Shown: positions 17,902 through 26,130 of the stretch, in pieces
Layout: each line of letters opens with the position of its first letter
Numbering within the stretch: position 1 is the first letter of the stretch
Source: Haloglomus litoreum
GTDB taxonomy: Archaea; Halobacteriota; Halobacteria; Halobacteriales; Haloarculaceae
Direction: 5' to 3'
Assembly: GCF_029338515.1 (NCBI RefSeq)
Contig: NZ_CP119988.1
Span: 2,108,001 to 2,172,000 of the forward strand
Length of the DNA stretch: 64,000 nucleotides
Program-made: the position numbers and the translations under genes
Notes under the pieces: generated by a model
Seen by the model: only the letters and a program-made list of their open reading frames with translations
Database searches by the model: none
What the model was told of the DNA's origin: nothing

Positions 17902-19521
17902 TTACCGGTTCCGACCGAGTTCGTCGTGGCTCGTGACCCAGTCCGACGCCGAGATGGCCGAGGCCAGCGACAGTTCGCCCGCGAGGACGGTCGCGGCGGC
18001 GATCTCGGCGAACTTCTGGACGTTGCCCGGACCGTTACAGTCCAGCATGGAGAGGCACTCCTCCTGCGTCGGCAGGCCCGTCCCGCCGCCGTACGTCGCG
18101 ACGATGAGCGACGGGATGGTGACCGAGACGTGGAGCGAGTTGTCGTCCAGGAGGGTGGTGTTCACCATCGCGGCCGACGATTCGGCGACGTTGGCCTCGT
18201 CCTGCCCACAGGCGATGAACAGCGACGCCAGCCCGTTGGCCGGGTGCGCACCGTTCGTGTTCGCCCCCGAGAAGAAGGAGCCGAGCGTCGCGACCTGCCC
18301 GTGGTGGTGGATGGCGCTGGGCTCGACGCCGAGGTGGTGGAGCATCGTCTGCTCCGAGAGCGTCGTCTCGGCGGTGACGCGCTTGCCACGGGTCTGCAGG
18401 TCGTTGATCTTGGAGGCCTTCTTGTCCGTCGCGAAGTTGCCCTCCAGGTAGAAGTTCTCGACGTAGCCCGAGTACTCCGAGAGGATCCAGTTACACGCCG
18501 CGAACGTCGCCTTCCCGACCATGTTCTGGCCGGCGGCGTCGCCGGTCGTGTAGTCGAACCGGAGGTGGACGTGGTTGTTCGTCAGGTAGTCCTCGATGCG
18601 GACGAGCTGGGCGACCGAGGAGGTGGCTTCGGCCTTCTCCCGGATGGTGTCCATGTGCTCGAAGACCCAGTCGCGGAAGTCACGCGCGTTGCGGGCGTCC
18701 TCGAAGACGAACACCGGCGCACGGTTCATGTTGTCGTCCACGACCGTCGTCTTCGCGCCACCCGAGAGGTTGATGGCCTTCATCCCGCGAGAGTAGGAGG
18801 CGACGAGCGTCCCCTCCGTCGTCGCGAGCGGGATGGGGTACTCGCCGTCGGCGTGCTCGCCGTTGACCTGGACCGGGCCGGCGACGCCGAGGGGCATCTG
18901 TGCGACGCCGATGAAGTTCTCGACGTTGCCCTCGGTCACGTGCGGATCGAAGGAGTTCTCCGGGACGTGTTCGAGGTCGACGCCCGTCTCCTCCTCGAGG
19001 TACTCGTGCCGTGCGGCGATGGCCTCCTCGGAGTAGTTGTCCTCGTCGTCGCGCGGGATGCCCCCGACCATCTCCTCGTCGCGGATGGTGTCGGTGACCT
19101 CCAGCGTCAGTTCGCCGAACGGGTCGGCGGTGAAGTCGATCTCGATCTCGTGCTCGCCCGTGCTCAGGTCCACGCCCTCGACGACGATGACGACCGTCCG
19201 GCCGACGGGGAAGTTGATGGGCCGGTCCTCGTCGACATCGTCGAGCGTGTACTCCTTCTCGTCGGCGGTCACGATGCGGACGTCCTCGAGGGCGATGCGC
19301 TGGCGGTTGACCACGACCCGCGAGACGCCCGTCACCTTCGCGTCCTGCAAGCGGTTCTTGATCTCGAACTCCGCCCCGCGGTCGGTATCCTTCAGGCTCC
19401 CGTACGTGTAGAGCCGCTGCAGGATGCGATCCGGAATGTCCAGGGAGAACCGCCCGCCGGAGCCGACCAGGTTCGCGTAGATGCGCTTCAGCACACCGCT
19501 GTCTGGCGTCGGAATGACCAT
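17902..19521 (-). CDS. HMG-CoA reductase, class I, with N-terminal extension
   Basis: A 539-residue protein. Residues 190-539 are the catalytic region of hydroxymethylglutaryl-CoA reductase, which makes mevalonate from HMG-CoA. Catalytic positions can be seen: Glu in TTEGTLVAS (236), Lys in ATDKKAS (367/368), Asp in ACGQDEAN (441) and His in TSHDELGR (532). The NADPH loop reads DAAGQNM instead of the archaeal DAMGMNM. About 190 residues precede this and include a beta-rich domain (around 24-145) that ordinary haloarchaeal HmgA (about 400 residues) lacks. It may therefore be a transferred or specialised paralogue. A TATA-like GGTTTAATCC lies about 30 bp before the ATG. Confidence 0.85.
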   Translation of the reverse strand: MVIPTPDSGVLKRIYANLVGSGGRFSLDIPDRILQRLYTYGSLKDTDRGAEFEIKNRLQDAKVTGVSRVVVNRQRIALEDVRIVTADEKEYTLDDVDEDRPINFPVGRTVVIVVEGVDLSTGEHEIEIDFTADPFGELTLEVTDTIRDEEMVGGIPRDDEDNYSEEAIAARHEYLEEETGVDLEHVPENSFDPHVTEGNVENFIGVAQMPLGVAGPVQVNGEHADGEYPIPLATTEGTLVASYSRGMKAINLSGGAKTTVVDDNMNRAPVFVFEDARNARDFRDWVFEHMDTIREKAEATSSVAQLVRIEDYLTNNHVHLRFDYTTGDAAGQNMVGKATFAACNWILSEYSGYVENFYLEGNFATDKKASKINDLQTRGKRVTAETTLSEQTMLHHLGVEPSAIHHHGQVATLGSFFSGANTNGAHPANGLASLFIACGQDEANVAESSAAMVNTTLLDDNSLHVSVTIPSLIVATYGGGTGLPTQEECLSMLDCNGPGNVQKFAEIAAATVLAGELSLASAISASDWVTSHDELGRNR

Positions 19522-19648
19522 GTAACGTCCCGCAATCTGACGCGTCGGGATTAAACCTTGTGTCAGCGACAGCCGCCTGAATGTTTCTCGACGGTTCGTT
19601 CAGCCGTCTCGACGGTTCGTTCAGCCGTCCCCCAGGTTCCCGGCCGGG

Positions 19649-20461
19649 TCATCGTCGGGCGAGGCGGTCCCGGGCGGCGTCGACTGCCTCCCGGACGCGC
19701 TCGCGCACCGACGGGTCCGCGCCCATCTCCGCGATGGAGTCCCGGCGTTCCAGCGTCCCTCTGACGAACGGCCGGACCGGGAACACGCCGAGGTGCAGAC
19801 GCTCCATCTCGGCGAGCACGAAGGCCTCGTGGTCGTCGAACAGCTCGCCGGTCCGGCGGGTGAGTCGACACCCGCCGGCGACCCGGCTCCAGAGCGGTCC
19901 GAGCGCGCGCTGGGCCAGCCGGCGCCATCCCTCCTCGGTGACGTGCTCGAGGAACCGGAACTCACCCCCCGGCCTGAGGACGCGTGCCACCTCGTCGAGT
20001 GCGGCCTCCGGGTCCGGGATGGTGCAGAACACCATCGACGCGACGACAACGTCGAACGAGTCGTCCGGGAATGGGAGTGATTCCGCCCGCGCGTCGCTCA
20101 CGGTCACCTCGATGCCGTCCTCTCGCGCCGCGGCGACGGCCTGCTCGCGCATATGCGGGTCGGGTTCCAGCATCGTCACCTCGGCCGCACCCGACCGGAT
20201 GGCCTCCTCGTAGTAGGGGAGCATCGCGCCGGTCCCGGCACCGAGGTCCAGTACGTCCCCGGCGAGGTCACGGGCCAGGTACTCCCGGTGGGGCGGGAAC
20301 AGCTTCGCCTCGGACGCTCGCATCACCGGGTCGTACAGTCGCGCGAACCACGGGTGGGCGGGCCCGTCCTCCTCGCTCGCATCGCCGTGATCGTGACTCG
20401 TCCCCTCACCCACCACCCCACTTTCGACGTGTTCGTCCTCCTCAGCGGTGGTGGTTCCCAT
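19649..20461 (-). CDS. Class I SAM-dependent methyltransferase
   Basis: A 270-residue protein with a UbiE/Coq5-like Rossmann methyltransferase core. It has motif I DVLDLGAGTGAMLPYY (about residues 70-85), the acidic loop at MLEPDPHMREQA, and the post-motif block FDVVVASMVFCTIPDP followed by VLRPGGEFRFLEHV. The first 30 residues are acidic and His-containing. Substrate unknown; relatives methylate lipoquinones, phospholipids or small molecules. It is divergent from purE and is separated by about 180 bp from the HMG-CoA reductase gene with no sign of cotranscription. Confidence 0.82.
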   Translation of the reverse strand: MGTTTAEEDEHVESGVVGEGTSHDHGDASEEDGPAHPWFARLYDPVMRASEAKLFPPHREYLARDLAGDVLDLGAGTGAMLPYYEEAIRSGAAEVTMLEPDPHMREQAVAAAREDGIEVTVSDARAESLPFPDDSFDVVVASMVFCTIPDPEAALDEVARVLRPGGEFRFLEHVTEEGWRRLAQRALGPLWSRVAGGCRLTRRTGELFDDHEAFVLAEMERLHLGVFPVRPFVRGTLERRDSIAEMGADPSVRERVREAVDAARDRLARR

Positions 20462-20620
20462 GCCATCGGCTACTCGCGCCAGTAGTATATCTCCGGGGGC
20501 GGCGTCCGACGCCCGTCAGCCGGCGCGCGGACGCCGGGCGGTCGCTTGGGGGGTCGCACCGGGCCCGTCACTCGCGGACGGACCGCAAACGACAGGGGGG
20601 ACCCGGTCGCTGGGGCGCGT

Positions 20621-21247
20621 ATGACCGACACCGCCGACTCCGTCCAGTCGCTCGTCGACGAGCTTCACGCCGAGGCCGAACGGGACCGTCCGACCGAGGC
20701 GACGCCCGAGGTGGGCATCGTGATGGGGTCGGATTCCGACCTGGACACGATGTACGGGGCGTACGAGGCGCTGACCGAACTCGACTTCGAGGAGGTGACC
20801 GACATCGAGAACCCACCGGCCGCCCGCTACACCTTCGAGACTTACGTGGTGAGTGCCCACCGGACGCCGGAGCTGATGTACGCCTACGCCGAGACCGCGG
20901 AGGCTCGTGGCCTCGATGTCATCATCGCCGGGGCCGGCGGCAAGAGCGCCGACCTGCCGAACATGACCGCCAGCCTCGCCTACCCTCTCCCCGTCATCGG
21001 GGTCCCGGTGCAGGAGAAGTCCGTGAGCAGCGTACTCGGGATGCCGACGGGAGCGCCCATCGTCGCCGTCGACGCGGGCAAGTCGTTCAACGCGGGGCTG
21101 TCGGCGGTCCAGACCCTCGCTCGGGAACACGACGAGTTGCGCGAGCGTCTCGTGGCGTACCACGACGACCTCCAGCAGGGCGTCGGCGAGGTCTCGCGGG
21201 ACCTCCACGAGTCGGGGACTGCACGCTTCCGGGCCGAACGGGAGTGA
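20621..21247 (+). CDS. purE: N5-carboxyaminoimidazole ribonucleotide mutase (PurE)
   Basis: A 208-residue class I PurE, which converts N5-CAIR to CAIR in purine synthesis. The N-terminal phosphate-binding motif is GIVMGSDSDLDTM. The VSAHRTPELM block carries the catalytic His, and the haloarchaeal variant loop is AGAGGKSADLPNMTAS. A 25-residue acidic leader precedes the domain and about 35 residues of helix follow it. The usual partner purK is not beside it. The ATG at 20621 is used; the in-frame sequence upstream is Arg/Pro-rich. Confidence 0.92.
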   Translation: MTDTADSVQSLVDELHAEAERDRPTEATPEVGIVMGSDSDLDTMYGAYEALTELDFEEVTDIENPPAARYTFETYVVSAHRTPELMYAYAETAEARGLDVIIAGAGGKSADLPNMTASLAYPLPVIGVPVQEKSVSSVLGMPTGAPIVAVDAGKSFNAGLSAVQTLAREHDELRERLVAYHDDLQQGVGEVSRDLHESGTARFRAERE

Positions 21248-21341
21248 GGCGGTCGTTCCCGGCGGTGGAGGGTCGCTCTCTCGCGAACTCGGATTCGGGG
21301 GTTGAGGGCCGTGATTCCGCCGAAGGCGGCGTTATCAACTC

Positions 21342-21348
21342 TTATGTA
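21342..21348 (+). promoter_or_regulatory. Probable promoter of the first nuo operon
   Basis: TTATGTA lies about 30 bp before the nuoA GTG start at 21378, and a second AT-rich box (GTTATCAAC) lies at about 21331-21339. A short GC-rich inverted repeat (CCGCC/GGCGG) precedes both at about 21317-21329. Confidence 0.45.
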
Positions 21349-21377
21349 CGGGGGTTCCTTAGCCGCTAGCGATAGTC

Positions 21378-21785
21378 GTGAGCAATCCATGGATCGCTAT
21401 CGGGGCGCTAGCGGTCGTGGGGGTGGCGATCCCCCTGACGATGATCGCCGTCTCCGCACTCCTCCGCCCGAGTGTCCCCGAGCAGGGAAAACGAGCCGTC
21501 TACGAGTCCGGCGAGGTACCGACGGGCAACACGCGCATCCGCTTCAACATCCAGTACTACATGGTCGCGCTGCTGTTCGTCATCTTCGACATCGAGACCG
21601 TCCTCATCTTCCCGTGGACGGTCATCTACCGGGACGCCGTGAGCCAGTTCGGGCTGGCGAGCGCGCTGCTGCCGATGCTGGTCTTCATCGGCGTCCTGGT
21701 CGTCGGCCTCGCCTGGGCGTGGCGCAACGGTGCCGTCCGCTGGGTTGCGAGCCCACGGGGCGAAACCGGACAATCAGCTGACTAG
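21378..21785 (+). CDS. nuoA: NADH-quinone oxidoreductase-like subunit A
   Basis: A 135-residue membrane subunit of complex I with three helices. The conserved loop between helices 1 and 2 reads KRAVYESGEVPTGNTRIRFN, followed by the acidic membrane segment VIFDIETVLIFPW. It starts the first of two nuo blocks, with GTG at 21378, and is followed after 3 bp by nuoB. The complex transfers electrons to menaquinone in the cytoplasmic membrane. Without NuoEFG it probably uses ferredoxin or another donor rather than NADH. Confidence 0.95.
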   Translation: MSNPWIAIGALAVVGVAIPLTMIAVSALLRPSVPEQGKRAVYESGEVPTGNTRIRFNIQYYMVALLFVIFDIETVLIFPWTVIYRDAVSQFGLASALLPMLVFIGVLVVGLAWAWRNGAVRWVASPRGETGQSAD

Positions 21786-21788
21786 ATC

Positions 21789-22472
21789 ATGAGTTCCGAC
21801 AACACCACACCGACAGAGTCGACGCAGGAAGCCCGCATGGGTGACGGCGTCGACTCACGCTTCAACTCGAAGCTCCGCGAGGCGTTCGGCTCCACCCCGT
21901 TCATCCTCACCAAGTTCGACAAGTTCATGAACTGGGTTCGGGGCTCCTCGATGTTCATGCTGCAGTTCGGCATCGCCTGCTGCAGCATCGAGATGATGCA
22001 CACGTACGCGGTCAAGCACGACCTCGACCGCTTCGGGGCCGGCGTGCCGCGTGCCTCCCCCCGACAGGCCGACGTCATCATCGTCCCGGGGACCATCGTC
22101 TCGAAGTTCGCCCCGCGGATGAAGCGCGTCTACGACCAGATGCCCGAGCCGAAGTTCGTCGTCGGGATGGGCTCCTGTACCATCTCCGGGGGCCCCTTCC
22201 AGGAGGGCTACAACGTCATCAAGGGTGCCGAGGAGGTCATCCCGGTGGACATCCACGTCCCCGGCTGCCCGCCCCGCCCGGAGGCGCTGGTCTACGGCGT
22301 CGCCAAGCTCCAGGAGCGCATCGCCAACGGCGAGAGCGCGCCCGTCACCGTGAAGCCGTACGAACTGGAGCAGTTCGGCGACCTGGAGGGCGACGAGCTC
22401 GTACAGCACCTCGCCGACCAGATCGACGAGGACGACCTCGTCATGCGGTACAACTGGGCGGACTCGCCCTGA
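21789..22472 (+). CDS. nuoB: NADH-quinone oxidoreductase-like subunit B
   Basis: A 227-residue peripheral-arm subunit that holds the N2 iron-sulfur cluster. The four expected Cys ligands are visible in FGIACCSIEMM, VVGMGSCTISGG and HVPGCPPRPEAL. An acidic N-terminal extension of about 30 residues and an acidic C-terminus are haloarchaeal features. It lies 3 bp after nuoA and 4 bp before nuoCD. Confidence 0.96.
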   Translation: MSSDNTTPTESTQEARMGDGVDSRFNSKLREAFGSTPFILTKFDKFMNWVRGSSMFMLQFGIACCSIEMMHTYAVKHDLDRFGAGVPRASPRQADVIIVPGTIVSKFAPRMKRVYDQMPEPKFVVGMGSCTISGGPFQEGYNVIKGAEEVIPVDIHVPGCPPRPEALVYGVAKLQERIANGESAPVTVKPYELEQFGDLEGDELVQHLADQIDEDDLVMRYNWADSP

Positions 22473-22476
22473 TACC

Positions 22477-24165
22477 ATGAGCCTGGAAGACCCATCCAGA
22501 CCCGAGGCCGAGGCGGCACCGGTCGGCGAGACCGCCGACGGCCTCGACTACGACGCGCTGGAGGCACTGCTGGGCGACCTGGCCATCGGCCGCGAGTCCC
22601 ACATCAACGCCGAGGCGTTCGTGGTCCGGCCGGACCAGGTCGAGGAGGCGCTCCTCACCCTCCGCGACGAGGCCGGCTTCGACCACTGTTCCTGTGTCAC
22701 CGCACAGGAGTACGAGGACCGCTACGAGTCCATCTACCACCTCCGGAAGTACGACGACCCGACCCAGGAGGTCGGCGTCGTCGTGCCCACCTCGCGGGAC
22801 AACCCCGTCAGCCAGTCCGGCAACGAGGCCTACCGGACCGCCGACTGGCACGAGCGCGAGGCGTACGACCTCGTCGGCATCGAGTACGACGACCACCCGG
22901 ACCTGCGGCGCATCCTCCTGCCCGAGACCTGGCAGGGCCACCCGCTCCGCAAGGACTACAACCAGGAGCAGCCCCAGGTCGTCACGCTCCGCGAGCACGC
23001 CAACCCGCTGCAGGACGACCACCGCGGCGGCGAGGACTCGGACACGATGTTCCTCAACATCGGTCCCCACCACCCCGCCACGCACGGTGTCCTGCACCTG
23101 AAGACGACGCTGGACGGGGAGACGGTGGCCGACGTCGAATCCGACATCGGCTACCTCCACCGCTGCGAGGAACAGCTCTGCCAGCAGGGGAACTACCGGC
23201 ACCAGATCATGCCGTACCCCGACCGCTGGGACTACATCTCGGCCGGCATCCTCAACGAGTGGGCGTACGCCCGCACCGCCGAGGACCTCGCGGACCTGGA
23301 GGTCCCGGAGTACGCGCAGGTCATCCGGACCATGTCCGCGGAGATGTGCCGTATCGCGAGCCACATGCTCGCGGTCGCGACGTTCGCGCTGGACGTCTAC
23401 GGCGACTTCACGGCCATCTTCATGTACGCGATGCAGGACCGCGAGAACATGCAGAACCTGCTGGAGGACCTCACGGGCCAGCGGCTCATGTTCAACTACC
23501 TCCGGCTGGGCGGCGTCGCGTGGGACCTGCCCGAGCCCCGCGAGGAGTTCTTCGAGAAGACCCGCGACCTGCTCGACGACCTTCCGGAGCGCCTGGAGGA
23601 GTACCACAACCTCATCACGTCGAACGAGATCTTCCAGATGCGGTGTGTCGACACCGGCGTCCTCGAGCCCGAGGTCGCGAAGTCCTACGGCGCGACCGGT
23701 CCGGTCGCCCGTGGCTCCGGCGTCGACTACGACCTCCGGCGCGACGACCCGTACGGCTACTACGACGAGCTGGACTGGGACGTCGTCACCGAGGACGGCT
23801 GCGACAACTACGCGCGCGTCCTCGTCCGGATGCAGGAGGTCGAGGAGTCCGCGAAGATCATCCAGCAGTGCGTCGACCTGCTCGAGGACTGGCCCGAGGA
23901 GGAGCGCACCATCCAGTCGAACGTCCCCCGGACGCTCAAGCCCGAGCCCGATACCGAGATCTACCGCTCGGTCGAGGCCGCGAAGGGTGAACTCGGCATC
24001 TACATCCGAAGCGACGGCACCAGCAAGCCGGGCCGGTTCAAGATCCGGTCGCCGTGCTTCTCGAACCTGCAGACCCTGCCCGAGATGAGCCAGGGCGAGT
24101 ACATCCCCGACCTCATCGCGTCGCTGGGCTCGCTGGACATCGTCCTCGGGGAGGTGGACCGGTGA
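22477..24165 (+). CDS. nuoCD: NADH-quinone oxidoreductase-like fused subunit C/D
   Basis: A 562-residue natural fusion. Residues 1-175 are the 30-kDa NuoC domain, with the HEREAYDLVGIEYDDHPDLRRIL signature (shown in part: YDLVGIEYDDHP). Residues 190-562 are the 49-kDa NuoD domain with NIGPHHPATHG (about 192-202), which lines the quinone site, and the C-terminal IASLGSLDIVLGEVDR. The fusion is normal for haloarchaea. The stop overlaps the nuoH start as GTGA. Confidence 0.96.
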   Translation: MSLEDPSRPEAEAAPVGETADGLDYDALEALLGDLAIGRESHINAEAFVVRPDQVEEALLTLRDEAGFDHCSCVTAQEYEDRYESIYHLRKYDDPTQEVGVVVPTSRDNPVSQSGNEAYRTADWHEREAYDLVGIEYDDHPDLRRILLPETWQGHPLRKDYNQEQPQVVTLREHANPLQDDHRGGEDSDTMFLNIGPHHPATHGVLHLKTTLDGETVADVESDIGYLHRCEEQLCQQGNYRHQIMPYPDRWDYISAGILNEWAYARTAEDLADLEVPEYAQVIRTMSAEMCRIASHMLAVATFALDVYGDFTAIFMYAMQDRENMQNLLEDLTGQRLMFNYLRLGGVAWDLPEPREEFFEKTRDLLDDLPERLEEYHNLITSNEIFQMRCVDTGVLEPEVAKSYGATGPVARGSGVDYDLRRDDPYGYYDELDWDVVTEDGCDNYARVLVRMQEVEESAKIIQQCVDLLEDWPEEERTIQSNVPRTLKPEPDTEIYRSVEAAKGELGIYIRSDGTSKPGRFKIRSPCFSNLQTLPEMSQGEYIPDLIASLGSLDIVLGEVDR

Positions 24166-25232
24166 GCTTCCCGGTCCTCCAGAGCGGCGGCACGCCCCTG
24201 CCGACGATGCTCAAGAACCTGCTGGGCCTGCCCGACGGTCCGGCGTTCGAGTTCCTCGCGGCGCTCATCGCCTCGTCGGTCGTCGCGGCCGCCCTCCTGG
24301 GCCTGGTCGCGGTGTCCGGCATCTGGGGCAAGCGGAAGATCACGGCCGCGTTCACCGACCGCATCGCCGTCAACCGGCACGGCCCGTTCGGCCTGCTCAT
24401 CATCGTGGCCGACGCGGTCCGGCTCCTCTCGAAGGAGCTCATCGTCCCCGAGGGCGTCGACCGCCCGGCGTGGGACATCGCACCCATCGTCATGGCCGGC
24501 TCCGCGCTGCTCGGCTTCGCGGTCATCCCGATGGGGAACGGCCTGCAGATCGCCGACCCCGAGGTCGGCCTCGCCTACGTGTTCGCCGTGGCCTCCATCG
24601 CGAGCGTCGGGCTGGTGATGGCCGGCTACTCCTCGAACAACAAGTACTCGCTGCTGGGCGGCCTGCGTGCGGTCGCGCAGAACCTCGCCTACGAGATCCC
24701 GCTCATCATCACGGCGGCGTCGGTCGTCATCTTCGCCGGCACGCTCCAGATGAGCGGCATCGTCGAGGCACAGACCGCGACGCTCGTCTCCGTCGCGGGC
24801 ATCAACATCCCCTCCTGGTACGCCTTCGTCAACCCGTTCGCGTTCGTGCTGTTCATGGCCGCGAACCTGGCCGAGGTGGGTCGCAACCCCTTCGACATCC
24901 CGGAGGCGCCCACGGAGATCGTCGCCGGGTGGCAGACGGAGTACTCCTCCGTCTACTTCGTGCTCTGCTACCTCTCGGAGTTCATCCACATCTTCCTCGG
25001 CGGCGCCATCATCGCCACCATCTTCCTCGGCGGCCCGGCCGGCCCGGTCCTCCCGGGCGTGCTCTGGTTCGTCATCAAGATGGTCGCGGTCTACCTGTTC
25101 ACCCAGTGGGCCCGCTCGGCGGTGCCCCGGGTGCGCATCGACCAGCTGATCGAGATCGGCTGGAAGGGGATGCTCGTGCTGTCGTTCGCCAACCTCGTCC
25201 TCACGGCCGTCATCGTGGGAATCACCGTCTAA
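24162..25232 (+). CDS. nuoH: NADH-quinone oxidoreductase-like subunit H
   Basis: A 356-residue membrane subunit with about eight helices that joins the peripheral arm to the proton-pumping arm. Conserved loops include GPFGLL with the charged ADAVRLLSKE, and ANLAEVGRNPFDIPEAPTE, whose acidic residues form part of the quinone chamber. The start is GTG at 24162, overlapping the nuoCD stop by four bases, which implies translational coupling. Confidence 0.95.
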   Translation: MSFPVLQSGGTPLPTMLKNLLGLPDGPAFEFLAALIASSVVAAALLGLVAVSGIWGKRKITAAFTDRIAVNRHGPFGLLIIVADAVRLLSKELIVPEGVDRPAWDIAPIVMAGSALLGFAVIPMGNGLQIADPEVGLAYVFAVASIASVGLVMAGYSSNNKYSLLGGLRAVAQNLAYEIPLIITAASVVIFAGTLQMSGIVEAQTATLVSVAGINIPSWYAFVNPFAFVLFMAANLAEVGRNPFDIPEAPTEIVAGWQTEYSSVYFVLCYLSEFIHIFLGGAIIATIFLGGPAGPVLPGVLWFVIKMVAVYLFTQWARSAVPRVRIDQLIEIGWKGMLVLSFANLVLTAVIVGITV

Positions 25233-25236
25233 GACA

Positions 25237-25698
25237 ATGATCGGCGTCCTCAAATCCATGGCCACGACGATGAAGCACGCGCTCGACGGCGAGACGTTCA
25301 CCGTCGAGTACCCCGAAGAGACACCCGAGGTCTCGCCGCGCTTCCGCGGCGTCCACAAGTTCTCCCAGGAGCGGTGCATCTGGTGCCGCCAGTGCGAGAA
25401 CGTCTGTCCGAACGACACCATCCAGATCGTCACGGACGAGCAGCGCAACGGCGAGCAGTACAACCTCCACATCGGGCAGTGCATCTACTGCCGGCTCTGC
25501 GAGGAGGTCTGTCCCGTCGACGCCATCCTGCTCACGCAGAACTTCGAGTTCACGGGCGACACCAAGGACGACCTCGCCTACTCGATGGAGGAACTGAAGA
25601 ACGTCCCCTGGTACAAGGACATCGACCCGCTCGCCTCCCGCGAACCGGACCGCGGCGCGTGGATCGGCGAGGGCGAGGGCGAAGTCGACTACCAGTAG
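25237..25698 (+). CDS. nuoI: NADH-quinone oxidoreductase-like subunit I
   Basis: A 153-residue ferredoxin-type subunit with two [4Fe-4S] motifs: CIWCRQCENVCPND (about residues 46-59) and CIYCRLCEEVCPVD (about 85-98). It passes electrons from the donor to NuoB. It is the last gene of the first nuo block; the expected next gene nuoJ is 4.5 kb away. The composite repeat element begins 5 bp after its stop codon. Confidence 0.96.
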   Translation: MIGVLKSMATTMKHALDGETFTVEYPEETPEVSPRFRGVHKFSQERCIWCRQCENVCPNDTIQIVTDEQRNGEQYNLHIGQCIYCRLCEEVCPVDAILLTQNFEFTGDTKDDLAYSMEELKNVPWYKDIDPLASREPDRGAWIGEGEGEVDYQ

Positions 25699-25702
25699 CG
25701 CG

Positions 25703-25863
25703 TTTTCCCGCTGCGGGTGCTCTCGTCGGCCGGCCTGACGGCCGGCCGTCTCCGAGCACCACTTGTGCAAAAGACGTTCAGAAAAACGGCCGGCCCTCGC
25801 TTCGTCGTCGGACTACGTCCGACTGCAAGCGGGACGAAGTCCCGCCCTGCTCGGGCCGGTGAA
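25703..25863 (+). repeat. Composite intergenic element, copy 2 (downstream of nuoI)
   Basis: The block order matches copy 1 read in its own orientation: TTTTCCCGCTGCGGGTG (25703-25719), a GCCGGC-rich palindromic part including GACGGCCGGCCGTC (25737-25750), CTTGTGCAAAAGACGTTCAG plus an A-tract (25762-25786), GGCCGGCCCTCGC, and finally GGGCCGGTGAA (25853-25863). Between the last two blocks it carries two extra 3-nt-loop hairpins (25807-25823 and 25829-25845) absent from copy 1. The T-tract directly after the nuoI stop may end transcription of the first nuo block. Confidence 0.7.
25807..25845. repeat. Two tandem 7-bp hairpins with 3-nt loops
   Basis: GTCGGAC/GTCCGAC with loop TAC (25807-25823) and GCGGGAC/GTCCCGC with loop GAA (25829-25845). 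The loops TAC and GAA are the same as in the hairpin cluster at 4335-4418, though the stems differ. Confidence 0.75.
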
Positions 25864-26130
25864 ACCACGCCTTCGGCGCGGGAAGCCGCTGAGTCCTGCG
25901 GAGACTTCGTGCTCGCTTCGCTCGCACGGCCTGTCCCTAGATCCATCGGATATTGGGCACGAAAGGAGAGACTATCGGCATTAAATTTCGAAAGAGAACT
26001 GCAGCTTCTTTACTTCTATATTTTGAAGAATATGGGGCAAGTGCGGGACCGAGTGGCGCGAATCGCGTGGCTGCGTCGGCGATTCCAGACCGTGACTCGT
26101 AAGGTGGACAGGTGAATTGTCCCCTGAACG
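25864..26130. other. AT-rich intergenic region
   Basis: The part from about 25960 to 26040 is among the most AT-rich sequence in the window (ATTAAATTTCG, CTATATTTTG). It contains an inverted repeat ATATT/AATAT near 26019-26034. A second pair, GAATCGC (26060-26066) and GCGATTC (26079-26085), is spaced 12 bp apart. No protein frame is convincing. It may hold the promoter of the hydrolase gene at 26131. Confidence 0.45.
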
